Source of the DNA: Nitrospirota bacterium
Lineage (GTDB): Bacteria; Nitrospirota; JACRHJ01
Assembly: GCA_021784575.1 (NCBI GenBank)
Contig: JAJYHX010000004.1
Location: 132,350 to 184,520 of the forward strand
Reading direction: 5' to 3'
Length of the DNA stretch: 52,171 bases
The translations under genes were made by a program, and so were the position numbers. This document shows, piece by piece, positions 1-8,040 of the stretch (position 1 is its first letter; each line of letters starts with the position of its first letter). The notes beneath the pieces are model-generated. The model was not told the DNA's origin and did no database searches. It saw only the letters and a list, made by a program, of their open reading frames with translations.

Positions 1-1392
1 GTCCTCGTGCCCCTTGCCGGCGATAAGCACCGTGTCTCCGCCCCGCGCCGCCCCGACGGCGAACGAAATAGCCTGCGCCCTGTCCGGGTATACGAAGTAG
101 CCTGAACCTTTAACCTTCGAGCCTTCCTCCGCGATGCCGGCTTCCGCGTCCTCAAGTATTTTTACCGGGTCTTCCGTGCGCGGGTTGTCGGATGTCAGGA
201 TAACCATGTCCGCGAGCTTCGCGGCGGCATGTCCCATCTTCGGTCTCTTCGTCCTGTCCCTGTCTCCGCCGCAGCCGAACACGACTATCAGCCGCCCGCC
301 TGAGAGCTCCCGCACCGCCGTCAGCGCCCTTGCCAGCGCGTCCTCCGTGTGCGCATAATCCACAAGCACGGTAAAGTTCTGGCCCCCTTCCACGCGCTCA
401 AGGCGTCCCGGCACGTCCTCCGCCCTTGCCAGCCCGTCGGATATTTCGCGCAGGCTCTTCCCAAGCGCCATGCCCGCGCCCGCGGCGGAGAGCATGTTAT
501 ACAGGTTATGCCTTCCCGCGAGGCGTGATTTTACTTTCGCTTCTCCGGCCGGCGTGAGGAGTGTAAAAGACGTCCCGGCATGGGATATTTCAACGCCTTT
601 CGCCGTCACGTCCGCCCTTGAGGAAACACCGTATGTGACGACTTCGCCGGAAGCGGAGCTTTTCAGTTCCCCGCCCTTCGGGTCGTCCATGTTTATTACG
701 TTAATCCCGGCAAAGTCTGTAAATAAGGCCTTCTTTGCCTGAAAATATTTCTCCATCGTCCCGTGGAAGTCCAGGTGGTCCTGCGTGAAGTTGGTGAATA
801 TCTTCACCTTGAAATCACAGCCCGCGATTCTCTTCAGCGCCACGGCATGAGACGATACCTCCATCACCGCGGACTTTGCCCCCCCGTTCGCCATTTCAAA
901 GAGCAGCGCCTGGAGGTCTACCGATTCCGGGGTGGTGTTCGGCGCCGGGAATTTCTTGCCGCCATACTCGTAGGATATTGTGCCTATAAGGCCGGGCTCC
1001 TGGCCTTTCGCCCGCAAAATCGAGCGGACGAGGTATGCGGTCGTCGTCTTTCCGTTCGTGCCCGTGATGCCGACAAGGTCGAGCCTTCCGGATGGCTTTC
1101 CATAAAAATTCGCCGCCGCAAGGGCCATGGCAAGCCTTGAATCCGGCGCCTTTACAAATGACGCGCCGCCGGGCATCGGGCCTTCGTAGTCCTCGAACAG
1201 GACTGCCGCGGCCCCCTTTTCGAGCGCGCTTTTTATATAGGACGCGCCGTCCGACTTAAGTCCCTTGACGGCGCAGAAAAGAGAGCCGAAAGAGACCTTG
1301 CGCGAATCGTACTGAACGGAGGAAATCTCGACGTCCATGTCCCCCCGAACCGTCTTCCCGCCGATTCCCGCCATAACCTCGTTTAACTTCAT
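1..1392 (-). CDS. murE: UDP-N-acetylmuramoyl-tripeptide synthetase MurE, 3' end cut by window
   Basis: Adds meso-diaminopimelate to UDP-MurNAc-L-Ala-D-Glu in the cytoplasm during peptidoglycan synthesis. The frame is open from ATG at 1392 to the left edge, giving 464 residues; the family is usually about 490-510, so only the last few dozen residues are missing. Visible motifs are the Mur-ligase P-loop GITGTNGKTTT, the central TNFTQDHLDFHG segment, and DNPRTEDP near the end, whose DNPR is the signature of meso-DAP specificity. The visible part ends in GKGHED, normal for the C-terminal domain. The ATG directly follows the ftsI stop (TAA-ATG, no gap), so it is translated as the next gene of the mraZ-rsmH-ftsL-ftsI operon. 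Confidence 0.96.
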   Translation of the reverse strand, partial: MKLNEVMAGIGGKTVRGDMDVEISSVQYDSRKVSFGSLFCAVKGLKSDGASYIKSALEKGAAAVLFEDYEGPMPGGASFVKAPDSRLAMALAAANFYGKPSGRLDLVGITGTNGKTTTAYLVRSILRAKGQEPGLIGTISYEYGGKKFPAPNTTPESVDLQALLFEMANGGAKSAVMEVSSHAVALKRIAGCDFKVKIFTNFTQDHLDFHGTMEKYFQAKKALFTDFAGINVINMDDPKGGELKSSASGEVVTYGVSSRADVTAKGVEISHAGTSFTLLTPAGEAKVKSRLAGRHNLYNMLSAAGAGMALGKSLREISDGLARAEDVPGRLERVEGGQNFTVLVDYAHTEDALARALTAVRELSGGRLIVVFGCGGDRDRTKRPKMGHAAAKLADMVILTSDNPRTEDPVKILEDAEAGIAEEGSKVKGSGYFVYPDRAQAISFAVGAARGGDTVLIAGKGHED

Positions 1393-3153
1393 TTATCTCA
1401 CCACTGTAATCGTCTGGCCCGGCAGGCGCGTAGGCACTTCCATGTATGTAAGCGCCTGCTCTACTATGCTCTTGAACGCCGGGGCCGCGACAACCCCGCC
1501 GTAATACGCCCCGCCGCGCGGCTCGTTTAAGACAACTATGGCTGAAATTTTCGGGTTGTCCGCCGGACAAAAACCCACGAACGAGCTGTAGTATTTCGTT
1601 TTGGAATATCTCCCAAGGGCGCGCTCGAACTTCTGGGCCGTGCCGGTCTTGCCCGCCACCTGGTAACCTTTTATGTTGGCCGCGACAGCCGTCCCGCCGT
1701 CCTCGACAACCGTCGTTAATATATTTCTGAGCGTTACCGCCGTCGCCGTGGATATGACCTGGCGCTCCCTTACCGGAGCCCCCTTCATAACGACAGAGCC
1801 GTCCGCCCCGGTTATCTCGGATACTATATACGGTTTCATGTAATATCCGCCGTTGGCGACGCAGTTCATGGCGCAGAGCATCTGTAGCGGCGTTACGCCG
1901 ACCTCCTGGCCTATGGCGACGGATGCGACGGAAAGCCCGGACCACTTCGAGATGTCTCTAAGCTCGCCCCCCGCCTCGCCGGGCATGTCCACCCCGGTCT
2001 TTGCGCCGAACCCGAACGCCCTGGCATAGTTGTACAGCCTCTTCGCGCCAAGCCTCAGCGCTACCTTGATTGTCCCTACGTTGTTGCTTTTCTGTATTAC
2101 CTCCTGAAACGTAAGCCGCCCGCCCTCGTTGTCCGCGCTGTGTATGACAGTCCCGTCTACGTCAAGCTCTCCCTTTCCGCAGTCGATTATGTCCGAGGGC
2201 CTTACGACCCCCTGTTCCAGCGCCGCCGAGGCGGTGACAATCTTGAACGTGGAGCCGGGTTCGTATAGGTCGGAGACCGCCCGGTTCCTCCATGACGAGG
2301 CCGGATAGCGAGACCATTCGTTGGGATTGAAGCCCGGCCTGCTGGCCATTGCGAGTATCTCCCCAGTATTCGGGTTCATAACGATGGCGCTGGCGGACAG
2401 AGGCCTGTATTTCTTCATTATCCTGTCGAGGGCCTTCTCCGCCATGTATTGCACCTTCTCGTTTATGGTAAGTATCATATCGCAGCCCGGCCTGGGCGAG
2501 TTTTTGCCCTCGTTTACCGTAAGGACTTCCCTGCCCCTGCCGTCCCGCTCTACAATAGCCTTTCCCGGAAGACCTCCCAAATATTTTTCATACTCCTGCT
2601 CAAGGCCGTCAAGCCCCTTTCCATCCGTTCCCGTAAACCCTATGACGCCCGCCGCCAGGTTTTTTTCGGGGTAATACCTGCGGCTGTCATAAAGCCACCC
2701 CAGCACGCCCTCCATGTCGCCGTCCGTCTTTATCTTCGGCTGGGCGTCCGGCGAAACCTGCCTCGCCAGCCACACGAACTTCCTGTCGCCCTCGAGTTTT
2801 TTCTCTATGGCCGCTCTGCTCCGGCCAAGGACGGGGGCGATGGCCGCCGCAACCTCGCGGGGGTCGCGCGCGTTCGCCGGGACGCCGTAGAGCGAGTCCG
2901 CCTCGACGCTTACCGCAAGCTCGGCCCCCGTGCTGTCGTATATCGTCCCGCGCCTTGGCGGAAGGTCCACAAGCTCCTGCTGCTGCCGAAGCGCCTTCCT
3001 GGCCAGGAAGCTCTTTTCTATGACCTGGAGGTAGAAAAGCTTTGCTATTACCCCCATATAGCCCGTAGCGATAAGGGCGACCGCCAGCATTACCCGTCTC
3101 TTCTGGCCGTGAGTCGTTTCCGCAGACCCGGCTGATTCCAGCCTGCCCTGCAT
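1393..3153 (-). CDS. ftsI: Peptidoglycan D,D-transpeptidase FtsI (PBP3-type)
   Basis: Septal transpeptidase of 586 residues that cross-links peptidoglycan at the division site. One N-terminal membrane anchor (about 21-45) is followed by the PBP-dimer region and the transpeptidase domain. The catalytic motifs are all present: STFK at 301-304 (Ser301 nucleophile), SNN at 356-358 and KTGT at 502-505. Its start overlaps the ftsL stop by one base (TGATG), indicating translational coupling. Order ftsL-ftsI-murE is the classical dcw order. There is no C-terminal PASTA domain, which fits FtsI rather than a SpoVD/PBP2x type. Confidence 0.97.
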   Translation of the reverse strand: MQGRLESAGSAETTHGQKRRVMLAVALIATGYMGVIAKLFYLQVIEKSFLARKALRQQQELVDLPPRRGTIYDSTGAELAVSVEADSLYGVPANARDPREVAAAIAPVLGRSRAAIEKKLEGDRKFVWLARQVSPDAQPKIKTDGDMEGVLGWLYDSRRYYPEKNLAAGVIGFTGTDGKGLDGLEQEYEKYLGGLPGKAIVERDGRGREVLTVNEGKNSPRPGCDMILTINEKVQYMAEKALDRIMKKYRPLSASAIVMNPNTGEILAMASRPGFNPNEWSRYPASSWRNRAVSDLYEPGSTFKIVTASAALEQGVVRPSDIIDCGKGELDVDGTVIHSADNEGGRLTFQEVIQKSNNVGTIKVALRLGAKRLYNYARAFGFGAKTGVDMPGEAGGELRDISKWSGLSVASVAIGQEVGVTPLQMLCAMNCVANGGYYMKPYIVSEITGADGSVVMKGAPVRERQVISTATAVTLRNILTTVVEDGGTAVAANIKGYQVAGKTGTAQKFERALGRYSKTKYYSSFVGFCPADNPKISAIVVLNEPRGGAYYGGVVAAPAFKSIVEQALTYMEVPTRLPGQTITVVR

Positions 3154-3560
3154 CAGGTCTTGCCCGGCGACGCCTTTTCACCGGCGGCGGAAGCCGCGCC
3201 GGACACGGGCGCTTTCACGCCGGCGGCGGGCCTTGACGCTTTCTCGACCAGCACAATCTGCCCGGTCTTCGGCACGTGCATCCCTATGTCGCTGTCCGCG
3301 AGGCTCTCTATCCTCGCGGGAGACGCAAGGGTCGAGCTTTCTATCTGGAGGTCCTTGTTCTCCCTCAAAAGCCCCGCCTTTTCCTTTCTCAGGGCCTCTA
3401 TCTGATAGCCCACCTTTATCACCTGCACCCTCTGCCACACGTAAACCATACAGAAGGCGGCGACAACGAAAACCGCGGCGAACACTCCGAGCCTTCTTGC
3501 GAGGCGCGCCTTCTTGATCCTCAGGCTCGACAGGCGGGACAGCGAGTGTTCCAGCATCAT
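3153..3560 (-). CDS. ftsL: Cell division protein FtsL
   Basis: Small bitopic divisome protein of 135 residues, identified by position and architecture more than by sequence, as usual for FtsL. A basic N-terminus (KKARLARR) precedes one membrane segment (LGVFAAVFVVAAFCMVYVW) and a leucine/heptad-rich coiled coil (about 55-95). The C-terminal tail is Ala/Lys/Pro rich. The start is one of two consecutive ATGs at 3560 and 3557; the rsmH stop TGA lies within them (ATGATG), so translation is coupled. A longer in-frame reading upstream exists but would run over rsmH and is not used. Confidence 0.85.
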   Translation of the reverse strand: MMLEHSLSRLSSLRIKKARLARRLGVFAAVFVVAAFCMVYVWQRVQVIKVGYQIEALRKEKAGLLRENKDLQIESSTLASPARIESLADSDIGMHVPKTGQIVLVEKASRPAAGVKAPVSGAASAAGEKASPGKT

Positions 3561-4555
3561 ATTCTCTCCGCCGCGCGAAGTTTGGCGCTCCTCGCGCTTG
3601 GGTTGGAGACTATCTCCGCCTCCGAAGGCAAAACGGGCTTCGGAGTGAGTATCTTGAGATACGGCTTCTTCCCGCATACGCACTCGGGAAAATCGGGAGG
3701 ACACGCGCACGGCCTCGCCCCGGCCCTGAACGTATCCTTCACGAGCCTGTCTTCCAGAGAGTGGTATGAGATGACGACCGCGCGGCCGCCGCTCTCAAGC
3801 ATCGAGACCATCTCCGGGAGGGCGGCCTTCAGCGCGTCGATCTCCCCGTTCACGGCAATCCGAAGCGCCTGGAACGTCCTCGTCGCCGGGTGTATCTTCG
3901 GCGGCCATGCCCCTCTGGGTATCGAATCCTCGACGGCGCGGGAAAGCTCGCGGGTCGTGTCTATTCTTTTTTCTTCCCGCCTCGCGGCGATTGTCCGCGC
4001 TATTCTCTTCGCCCAGCGCTCCTCGCCGTATTCAAAAATAATCCTTGAAAGCCCGCTCTCCGGGAGGCTGTTGACAAGGTCAGCGGCGCTCTCGCCCCGG
4101 CTCCTGTCCATGCGCATGTCGAGAGGCGCATCGGAGGAAAAACCGAAGCCCCGTTCGGGCGTTTTAAGCTGAAGCGTGGATACCCCGAGGTCCATGATAA
4201 AACCGTCCAGACGGTTATAGCCCTGACGCCTTATCAACTCTCCGGCCTCCCGAAAGTCCGCCTTGAAGGCGGCCAGCTTTTCCCCGTACGCTTCGAGCGC
4301 CTCTTTTGTCTTCAAGAGAGCCTCTTCATCCTTGTCTATCCCGATAAGCCTCCCGGCCTTTATTCTCTTTAATATCTCCCTTGCGTGTCCGCCAAGCCCA
4401 AGCGTCAGGTCCGCGTAGACCCCGTCCGGCCTGACGTTAAGAAAATCCATCGACTCCTCAAGCAGGACCGGGATATGCATTGCGCTACCGGCCGGGTTGT
4501 TCGGTCCGATGCGGCTCCGGCCGCCGGCCTGTCCGCCGCCGGTAGACCGGCTCAC
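3557..4555 (-). CDS. rsmH: 16S rRNA m4C1402 methyltransferase RsmH
   Basis: Methylates N4 of C1402 in 16S rRNA using S-adenosylmethionine. The family start MHIPVLLEESM is obvious, followed by the SAM-binding segment DLTLGLGGHAREIL and later the conserved YHSLEDRLVK. Two starts are possible. GTG at 4555 overlaps the mraZ stop (GTGA) and gives 332 residues with a Gly/Arg-rich 25-residue extension. ATG at 4480 gives the usual family start (307 residues) but has no clear ribosome site. The coupled GTG makes the extended form plausible. That extension is encoded by a GCCGGTCTACCGGC palindrome and adjacent GC-rich repeats (see 4538-4551). Confidence 0.95.
   Translation of the reverse strand: MSRSTGGGQAGGRSRIGPNNPAGSAMHIPVLLEESMDFLNVRPDGVYADLTLGLGGHAREILKRIKAGRLIGIDKDEEALLKTKEALEAYGEKLAAFKADFREAGELIRRQGYNRLDGFIMDLGVSTLQLKTPERGFGFSSDAPLDMRMDRSRGESAADLVNSLPESGLSRIIFEYGEERWAKRIARTIAARREEKRIDTTRELSRAVEDSIPRGAWPPKIHPATRTFQALRIAVNGEIDALKAALPEMVSMLESGGRAVVISYHSLEDRLVKDTFRAGARPCACPPDFPECVCGKKPYLKILTPKPVLPSEAEIVSNPSARSAKLRAAERI
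4538..4551. repeat. 14-bp palindrome GCCGGTAGACCGGC at the mraZ stop codon
   Basis: Perfect 6-bp inverted repeat with a 2-base centre, lying immediately after the mraZ stop and inside the N-terminal extension of rsmH. The same palindrome, allowing A/G and terminal variation, occurs in hflX (7094, 7241, 7259, 7277), dinG (18069) and at the ferritin-like stop codon (30735). It is seen directly; that it is a dispersed element is inference. Confidence 0.7.
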
Positions 4556-5007
4556 AACCCGTATGCGGCCATGGCGTCCCTGACCGCCGCGCCGTCACCT
4601 TCCGGGTTCTCCTTCTTCCAGGTCTCGGCGTCCCAGAACTCCATCCGGTTTGAAAGCCCGATTATTATCACCTCGCGGCCAAGCCCGGCGTAGGACTTCA
4701 GCGCGGGGGGCACAAGGACGCGGCCCTGACCGTCAAGCTCGCAGACCTTCGCGGACGAGTAATAGGTGCGCAGATACTTCATTACCATTGGGTCGCTCTG
4801 GGGCAGGGCACTTATTTTCTCGTCCATCTTCTGCCATTCTTCGACGGGATATGCGGCGATGCAGCGGTCGTAGTTCTTCATCAGGACGAGACGCTCGTCG
4901 TACCGCTCGGACAGAACCTCGCGGAAATCTGACGGTATGCTCACACGCCCCTTGTTGTCGAGGCTGTATGCGTGGTGCCCTATGAACCGGTCGATAAGCG
5001 CGGCCAC
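4552..5007 (-). CDS. mraZ: Transcriptional regulator MraZ
   Basis: First gene of the dcw cluster; MraZ is a ring-forming AbrB-like DNA-binding protein that represses its own operon. The 151 residues contain the two MraZ/AbrB halves: YSLDNKGRVSIPSDFR near residues 15-30 and CELDGQGRVLVPPALK near 90-105, each with the DxKGR/DxQGR signature. The start is GTG at 5007 with a strong AGGAGGGG site about 8 bases upstream. The last codons overlap the GTG of rsmH. Three MraZ boxes stand just downstream of its promoter (5154-5178), fitting autoregulation. Confidence 0.97.
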   Translation of the reverse strand: MAALIDRFIGHHAYSLDNKGRVSIPSDFREVLSERYDERLVLMKNYDRCIAAYPVEEWQKMDEKISALPQSDPMVMKYLRTYYSSAKVCELDGQGRVLVPPALKSYAGLGREVIIIGLSNRMEFWDAETWKKENPEGDGAAVRDAMAAYGL

Positions 5008-5038
5008 TTTGGCCCCCTCCTGAAATTGCCTTTCGTCA

Positions 5039-5082
5039 GGTCATTGGACTCGCTTCATGAGGATTCGTTCGCTCCAATGACC
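5039..5082 (-). promoter_or_regulatory. Hairpin in the mraZ mRNA leader
   Basis: A perfect 10-bp inverted repeat (GGTCATTGGA at 5039-5048, TCCAATGACC at 5073-5082) with a 24-base loop sits about 32 bases upstream of the mraZ start, inside the predicted 170-nt leader. There is no T tract, so it is not an ordinary terminator. Role unknown; it could affect mRNA stability or translation, or bind a protein. Confidence 0.5.
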
Positions 5083-5153
5083 TTCCATTACCGAGGGGGC
5101 GGGAAATCCACAGGTGAGTCAACAGGAAGAATCAAATTATTTTATGGTCTTTC

Positions 5154-5178
5154 CCCACTTTCCCCCACTTTTTCCCAC
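5154..5178 (-). promoter_or_regulatory. Three MraZ boxes (operator)
   Basis: On the minus strand GTGGG occurs three times at exact 10-bp spacing (plus-strand CCCAC at 5154-5158, 5164-5168 and 5174-5178), separated by A/G-rich pentamers. MraZ of other bacteria binds such GTGGG direct repeats with one helical turn spacing. They lie just downstream of the -10 box, where bound MraZ would block initiation. Confidence 0.9.
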
Positions 5179-5186
5179 ACAGCGTG

Positions 5187-5216
5187 AGTATACATGTCGA
5201 AATCAGGGATTGTCAA
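5187..5216 (-). promoter_or_regulatory. Sigma70-type promoter of the mraZ-dcw operon
   Basis: On the minus strand TTGACA (5216-5211), an 18-bp spacer and TATACT (5192-5187). Predicted start near 5180, immediately before or within the MraZ boxes. Confidence 0.8.
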
Positions 5217-5434
5217 GCGTAAAAATCCTCGCAAAACTCATTATTTTATATTGTCAAAGAGCGGATTTCGGGCGTTTCCGGGAGTGCAAAAAGCTGGATT
5301 TGGGAAAGTGGGATATGCGGCGCTTCCTGAACTTCTTGAGAAAACTCCTTTGGACATCCGGGGTTGGGACTGCTCTAAAGCGGAAATTTTATCAGCAAAC
5401 GCGCCCGAAGTCAAACAGGAATAAGTCTTAAGGC
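5217..5434. other. Intergenic stretch, no supported gene
   Basis: Between the mraZ promoter and the next plus-strand promoter. A 76-codon open frame on the plus strand (5194-5424) has no ribosome site and overlaps the mraZ promoter. Its second half reads like protein (segment ALPELLEKTPLDIRG), so a decayed gene remnant is possible but not supported. Confidence 0.35.
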
Positions 5435-5463
5435 TTGAAAAAACATGTAAATTGGAATATACT
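5435..5463 (+). promoter_or_regulatory. Sigma70-type promoter for the 5497 gene
   Basis: TTGAAA (5435-5440), 17-bp spacer, TATACT (5458-5463). Predicted start near 5470, which excludes the upstream in-frame TTG at 5452 as the translation start. Confidence 0.75.
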
Positions 5464-5496
5464 CGGTTAAATTTTCTTAACAAGACGAGGTATGGA

Positions 5497-5982
5497 TTGG
5501 AAGAAGACAGGAAAACCGGTAAAAAGTGCATATTCGACCACTACAATCTCAAGTTCGGAATGAAAAAAGAGGAAGTTTCCGCCTTGGTGGAGTTCTCCGG
5601 CGAAGGCATAGTTGGTGACGCCGGTCTTCTTGCCCTCGGCGCGGAGTTTGCCCAGCTTTTTTTCGACCACGAGGACAGGCTATGGCAGGTGAAGGCGAAT
5701 TACCACGTCGCAAGCGAATCGGAGGCCGAGGAGATACTTGATAGCATGTCGAAGGACTACCGGTTCCAGACGCCGTCCTCGCGCGTGGCGTTTGAACTCG
5801 GAGACCCGGAGAACGGCGTCGCAATCCTCTCCATACGCTACTCCGAGGCCAATATGAAGCGCATATACCTGCACCACATGATGGCCCTCGGCGCGGCGAA
5901 GCTCGCGGAGGAAGAGGGAAGGAAAAAAGCGGAAAACGAAGCGGACGACGAGTACATCCCGACCGGCCCGCTAATCTTTTAA
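5497..5982 (+). CDS. Hypothetical protein, TTG start
   Basis: Not recognised. About 161 residues, soluble, rich in Glu/Lys/Asp, with no signal peptide, membrane segment or obvious catalytic motif. It ends in a charged tail and EYIPTGPLIF. TTG at 5497 is chosen because a GAGG site lies 6-7 bases upstream and the promoter places the mRNA start near 5470; the frame stays open upstream to TTG 5452, which would lie in the promoter. The gene is convergent with hflX and the two frames overlap by 12 bp at their 3' ends. Sequence composition matches its neighbours, so it is probably resident rather than recently acquired. Confidence 0.7.
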   Translation: MEEDRKTGKKCIFDHYNLKFGMKKEEVSALVEFSGEGIVGDAGLLALGAEFAQLFFDHEDRLWQVKANYHVASESEAEEILDSMSKDYRFQTPSSRVAFELGDPENGVAILSIRYSEANMKRIYLHHMMALGAAKLAEEEGRKKAENEADDEYIPTGPLIF

Positions 5983-7719
5983 GCCGGGCCAGAGCCTTTT
6001 TTCGAGTTCCTTTAATAACCGCGGAAATGTCTTCCTGTCCAGCGCGGAAACGGCAATCGCGCCGTGAGAGCGCGCCTCCATATAAACAGTCTCTTTATCC
6101 ATCAAATCCGACTTGTTGAACACCGTCAGCCTTTCCTTCTCGGCAAGCCCCAGTTCCTTCAGTATTCTCTCCACGGACTCCATCTGCTCCTCGAAGCGCG
6201 GATTGGAGATGTCCACCACGTGCAGGAGGATGTCCGCGTCCTCGAGTTCCTCCAGCGTCGCCTTGAACGCGGCGAAAAGCGGCTTTGGCAGGTCTCTTAT
6301 AAAACCCACGGTGTCGGTGATTATGACGTCCCTCTCGCGCGGGAACCGAAGCCGCCTCGACGCTGTGTCGAGCGTTGCGAAGAGCCTGTTCTCCACTATG
6401 GTATCGCTATTCGTCAGCGCGTTTAAAAGCGTCGATTTCCCGGCGTTCGTATAGCCGACAATCGATATAATCGGCAGGCCCGTCCCGCTTCTCCTGGCCT
6501 TCCTCTGCCGCCTCGCGCGCGAGAGGTCCTTCAGCGTTTTCTCCAGATGGCTTATCCTGTCGCGGACGCGCCTTCTGTCCGTTTCGAGCTTCGACTCACC
6601 TGGACCGCGCCCTCCAATTCCGCCCATGAGCCGCGAGAGCGCCGTGCCCTTGCCCGTAAGCATCGGGAGCCGGTATTTGAGCTGCGCAAGCTCCACCTGC
6701 ACCTTGCCGTCCCTTGAGTGCGCGCGGGACGCGAATATGTCGAGTATGAGCTGCGAGCGGTCTATGACCTTTATCTCCGCAAGCTCGGAGATGGAGCGCA
6801 TCTGGGACGGCGTGAGCTCCTGGTCGAATATCAGTACGCTTGCGCCCTTCTGAAGGGCCGTGATTATTATTTCCTTGAGCTTGCCCTCGCCCATGAGGTA
6901 TTTCGGGTTTATCCTGTCCGGCCTCTGCATAACGGTATCGAGCACCGCCGCGTCCGCCGAGGCGGCAAGCTCGGCAAGCTCGTCCATCGCCTCTTTCTGC
7001 GCCCCGCGCGTGCCCTTCGACGCGACGCTTACAAGTATCGTCCGTTCCCGGCCACGACCTCCTTTGCCGGCCATAACCGGCTGGCCGCCCGAGGCCGGTC
7101 TACCGGTTGCAGCAAATCCGCCAACGCGGAGCATTTCCTCCTCGAGCGCGCCGATGAACGACGCGAAGTCCACGTCCAACTGGTGGAACCAAATCGGCGG
7201 CAGTTTCATCCAGGCCCGGCCCGCCGGGCGGCCGGCCTCAACCGGTGGACCGGCCTCAACCGGTAGACCGGCTTCAACCGGTAGACCGGCCTCCGGCGGC
7301 GGGAGCAGGTGGGCAAGGTGCATATGACCCGGCATACCGTCCGGCAGCACCCCTATGGCGGCCATCATGTCAAGCCGCAGGAGCGCCAGGTCGGTCATGT
7401 CGTCGGCCGTCAGGGGCTCGTCGTTCAAGTGGGTATGCACGAGCCTTAAGCCCCGGAGCCGTTTCGGCCCGAGCGAGAAACCGGAGAGGTCGGGTATTGT
7501 TACGGAGCGGCTGTCGCCGATTATTACGAACTGGACAACTCCGCGCCTGTCGATAATTACGCCGACCTGCCGCGCGATTTCACGGGAAATCGCGGCAAGA
7601 TACCGGCCAAGCTCCGCCGTGACAACCTCCGCGGGCGGGACCTTTCTCCTGTATATCCTCTCGAGGGAGCGTATCTCGCGCGCCTTAAGGCCGGTTATGT
7701 TTCCGTGCAGAGCCGCCAT
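5971..7719 (-). CDS. hflX: Ribosome-associated GTPase HflX with N-terminal extension and repeat insertions
   Basis: HflX binds the large ribosomal subunit and splits or rescues stalled ribosomes. In 582 residues, an extra N-terminal module (1-140) precedes the HflX glycine-rich signature GGIGGRGPGESKLE (367-380) and a GTPase domain: G1 GYTNAGKST (422-430), G3 DTVGF (469-473), G4 NKSD (535-538). Two odd insertions occur before the HflX domain: EAGLPV-type hexapeptides at 143-165 and ATGRPASGGQP near 204-214. Both are encoded by GCCGGTCTACCGGC-like palindromes. The start ATG lies exactly 7 bases after a GATAAT -10 box with no ribosome site, suggesting a leaderless mRNA. Confidence 0.94.
   Translation of the reverse strand: MAALHGNITGLKAREIRSLERIYRRKVPPAEVVTAELGRYLAAISREIARQVGVIIDRRGVVQFVIIGDSRSVTIPDLSGFSLGPKRLRGLRLVHTHLNDEPLTADDMTDLALLRLDMMAAIGVLPDGMPGHMHLAHLLPPPEAGLPVEAGLPVEAGPPVEAGRPAGRAWMKLPPIWFHQLDVDFASFIGALEEEMLRVGGFAATGRPASGGQPVMAGKGGRGRERTILVSVASKGTRGAQKEAMDELAELAASADAAVLDTVMQRPDRINPKYLMGEGKLKEIIITALQKGASVLIFDQELTPSQMRSISELAEIKVIDRSQLILDIFASRAHSRDGKVQVELAQLKYRLPMLTGKGTALSRLMGGIGGRGPGESKLETDRRRVRDRISHLEKTLKDLSRARRQRKARRSGTGLPIISIVGYTNAGKSTLLNALTNSDTIVENRLFATLDTASRRLRFPRERDVIITDTVGFIRDLPKPLFAAFKATLEELEDADILLHVVDISNPRFEEQMESVERILKELGLAEKERLTVFNKSDLMDKETVYMEARSHGAIAVSALDRKTFPRLLKELEKRLWPGLKD
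7094..7107. repeat. Palindromic repeat copy inside hflX
   Basis: GCCGGTCTACCGGT, in the orientation opposite to the tandem array at 7241-7290. On the hflX strand it encodes T-G-R-P-A, part of an insertion between the extra N-terminal module and the conserved HflX domain. Confidence 0.65.
7222..7293. repeat. Tandem 18-bp palindromic repeats inside hflX
   Basis: Three ACCGGTnGACCGGC palindromes start at 7241, 7259 and 7277, an exact 18-bp period, with a degenerate fourth unit at 7222-7240. On the hflX strand each unit encodes E-A-G-L/P-P-V, so the array adds in-frame hexapeptides (residues 143-165). The region can expand or contract without frameshift. Confidence 0.85.
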
Positions 7720-7725
7720 ACGTGA

Positions 7726-7753
7726 ATTATCCCGCCATTGCGGAACTTGTCAA
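7726..7753 (-). promoter_or_regulatory. Promoter of hflX, apparently leaderless
   Basis: Minus strand TTGACA (7753-7748), 16-bp spacer, GATAAT (7731-7726). The A of the hflX ATG (7719) is the seventh base after the -10 box, i.e. the expected transcription start. Confidence 0.75.
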
Positions 7754-8005
7754 GGCCAAAATCGGGCAACGAATGCAATATACTTATAACGTAACAAAAA
7801 CACCAACAGCAAACCTCATCGGTCGTCGAAACTCGCTATCAATAGCGATTCCGGATTACCCTTGGAACATGCCGATTATTAAAGCAAATGCAAATAAAAA
7901 TAGAGCGTTTACCATGGCCTCTGAAAGATTGCGAAAACGGCCTATGCGGGCGGGTTTCGTGGTAAAAAAGGGGGCCCCGGATATGCGGGTTTTTCCCATT
8001 TCCCG
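7754..8005. other. Intergenic stretch between divergent promoters
   Basis: About 250 bp between the hflX and permease promoters. No gene, repeat or terminator is supported; short open frames on the minus strand have no ribosome sites and run through the permease promoter. Confidence 0.5.
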
Positions 8006-8034
8006 TTGAAAGCGAGCGCCCTTTCTGATAGAAT
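8006..8034 (+). promoter_or_regulatory. Promoter of the permease gene, apparently leaderless
   Basis: TTGAAA (8006-8011), 17-bp spacer, TAGAAT (8029-8034). The A of the ATG at 8041 is the seventh base after the -10 box and no Shine-Dalgarno sequence precedes it. Confidence 0.75.
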
Positions 8035-8040
8035 CTACCA

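Noticed and set aside
1256-1945. Arg/Gly-rich open frame on the minus strand spanning ftsI and murE
   Set aside because: A GC-rich shadow of two conserved genes in another frame; no ribosome site or motif.
5194-5424. 76-codon plus-strand frame upstream of the 5497 gene
   Set aside because: Overlaps the mraZ promoter, has no ribosome site and no known homology; kept only as a possible remnant.
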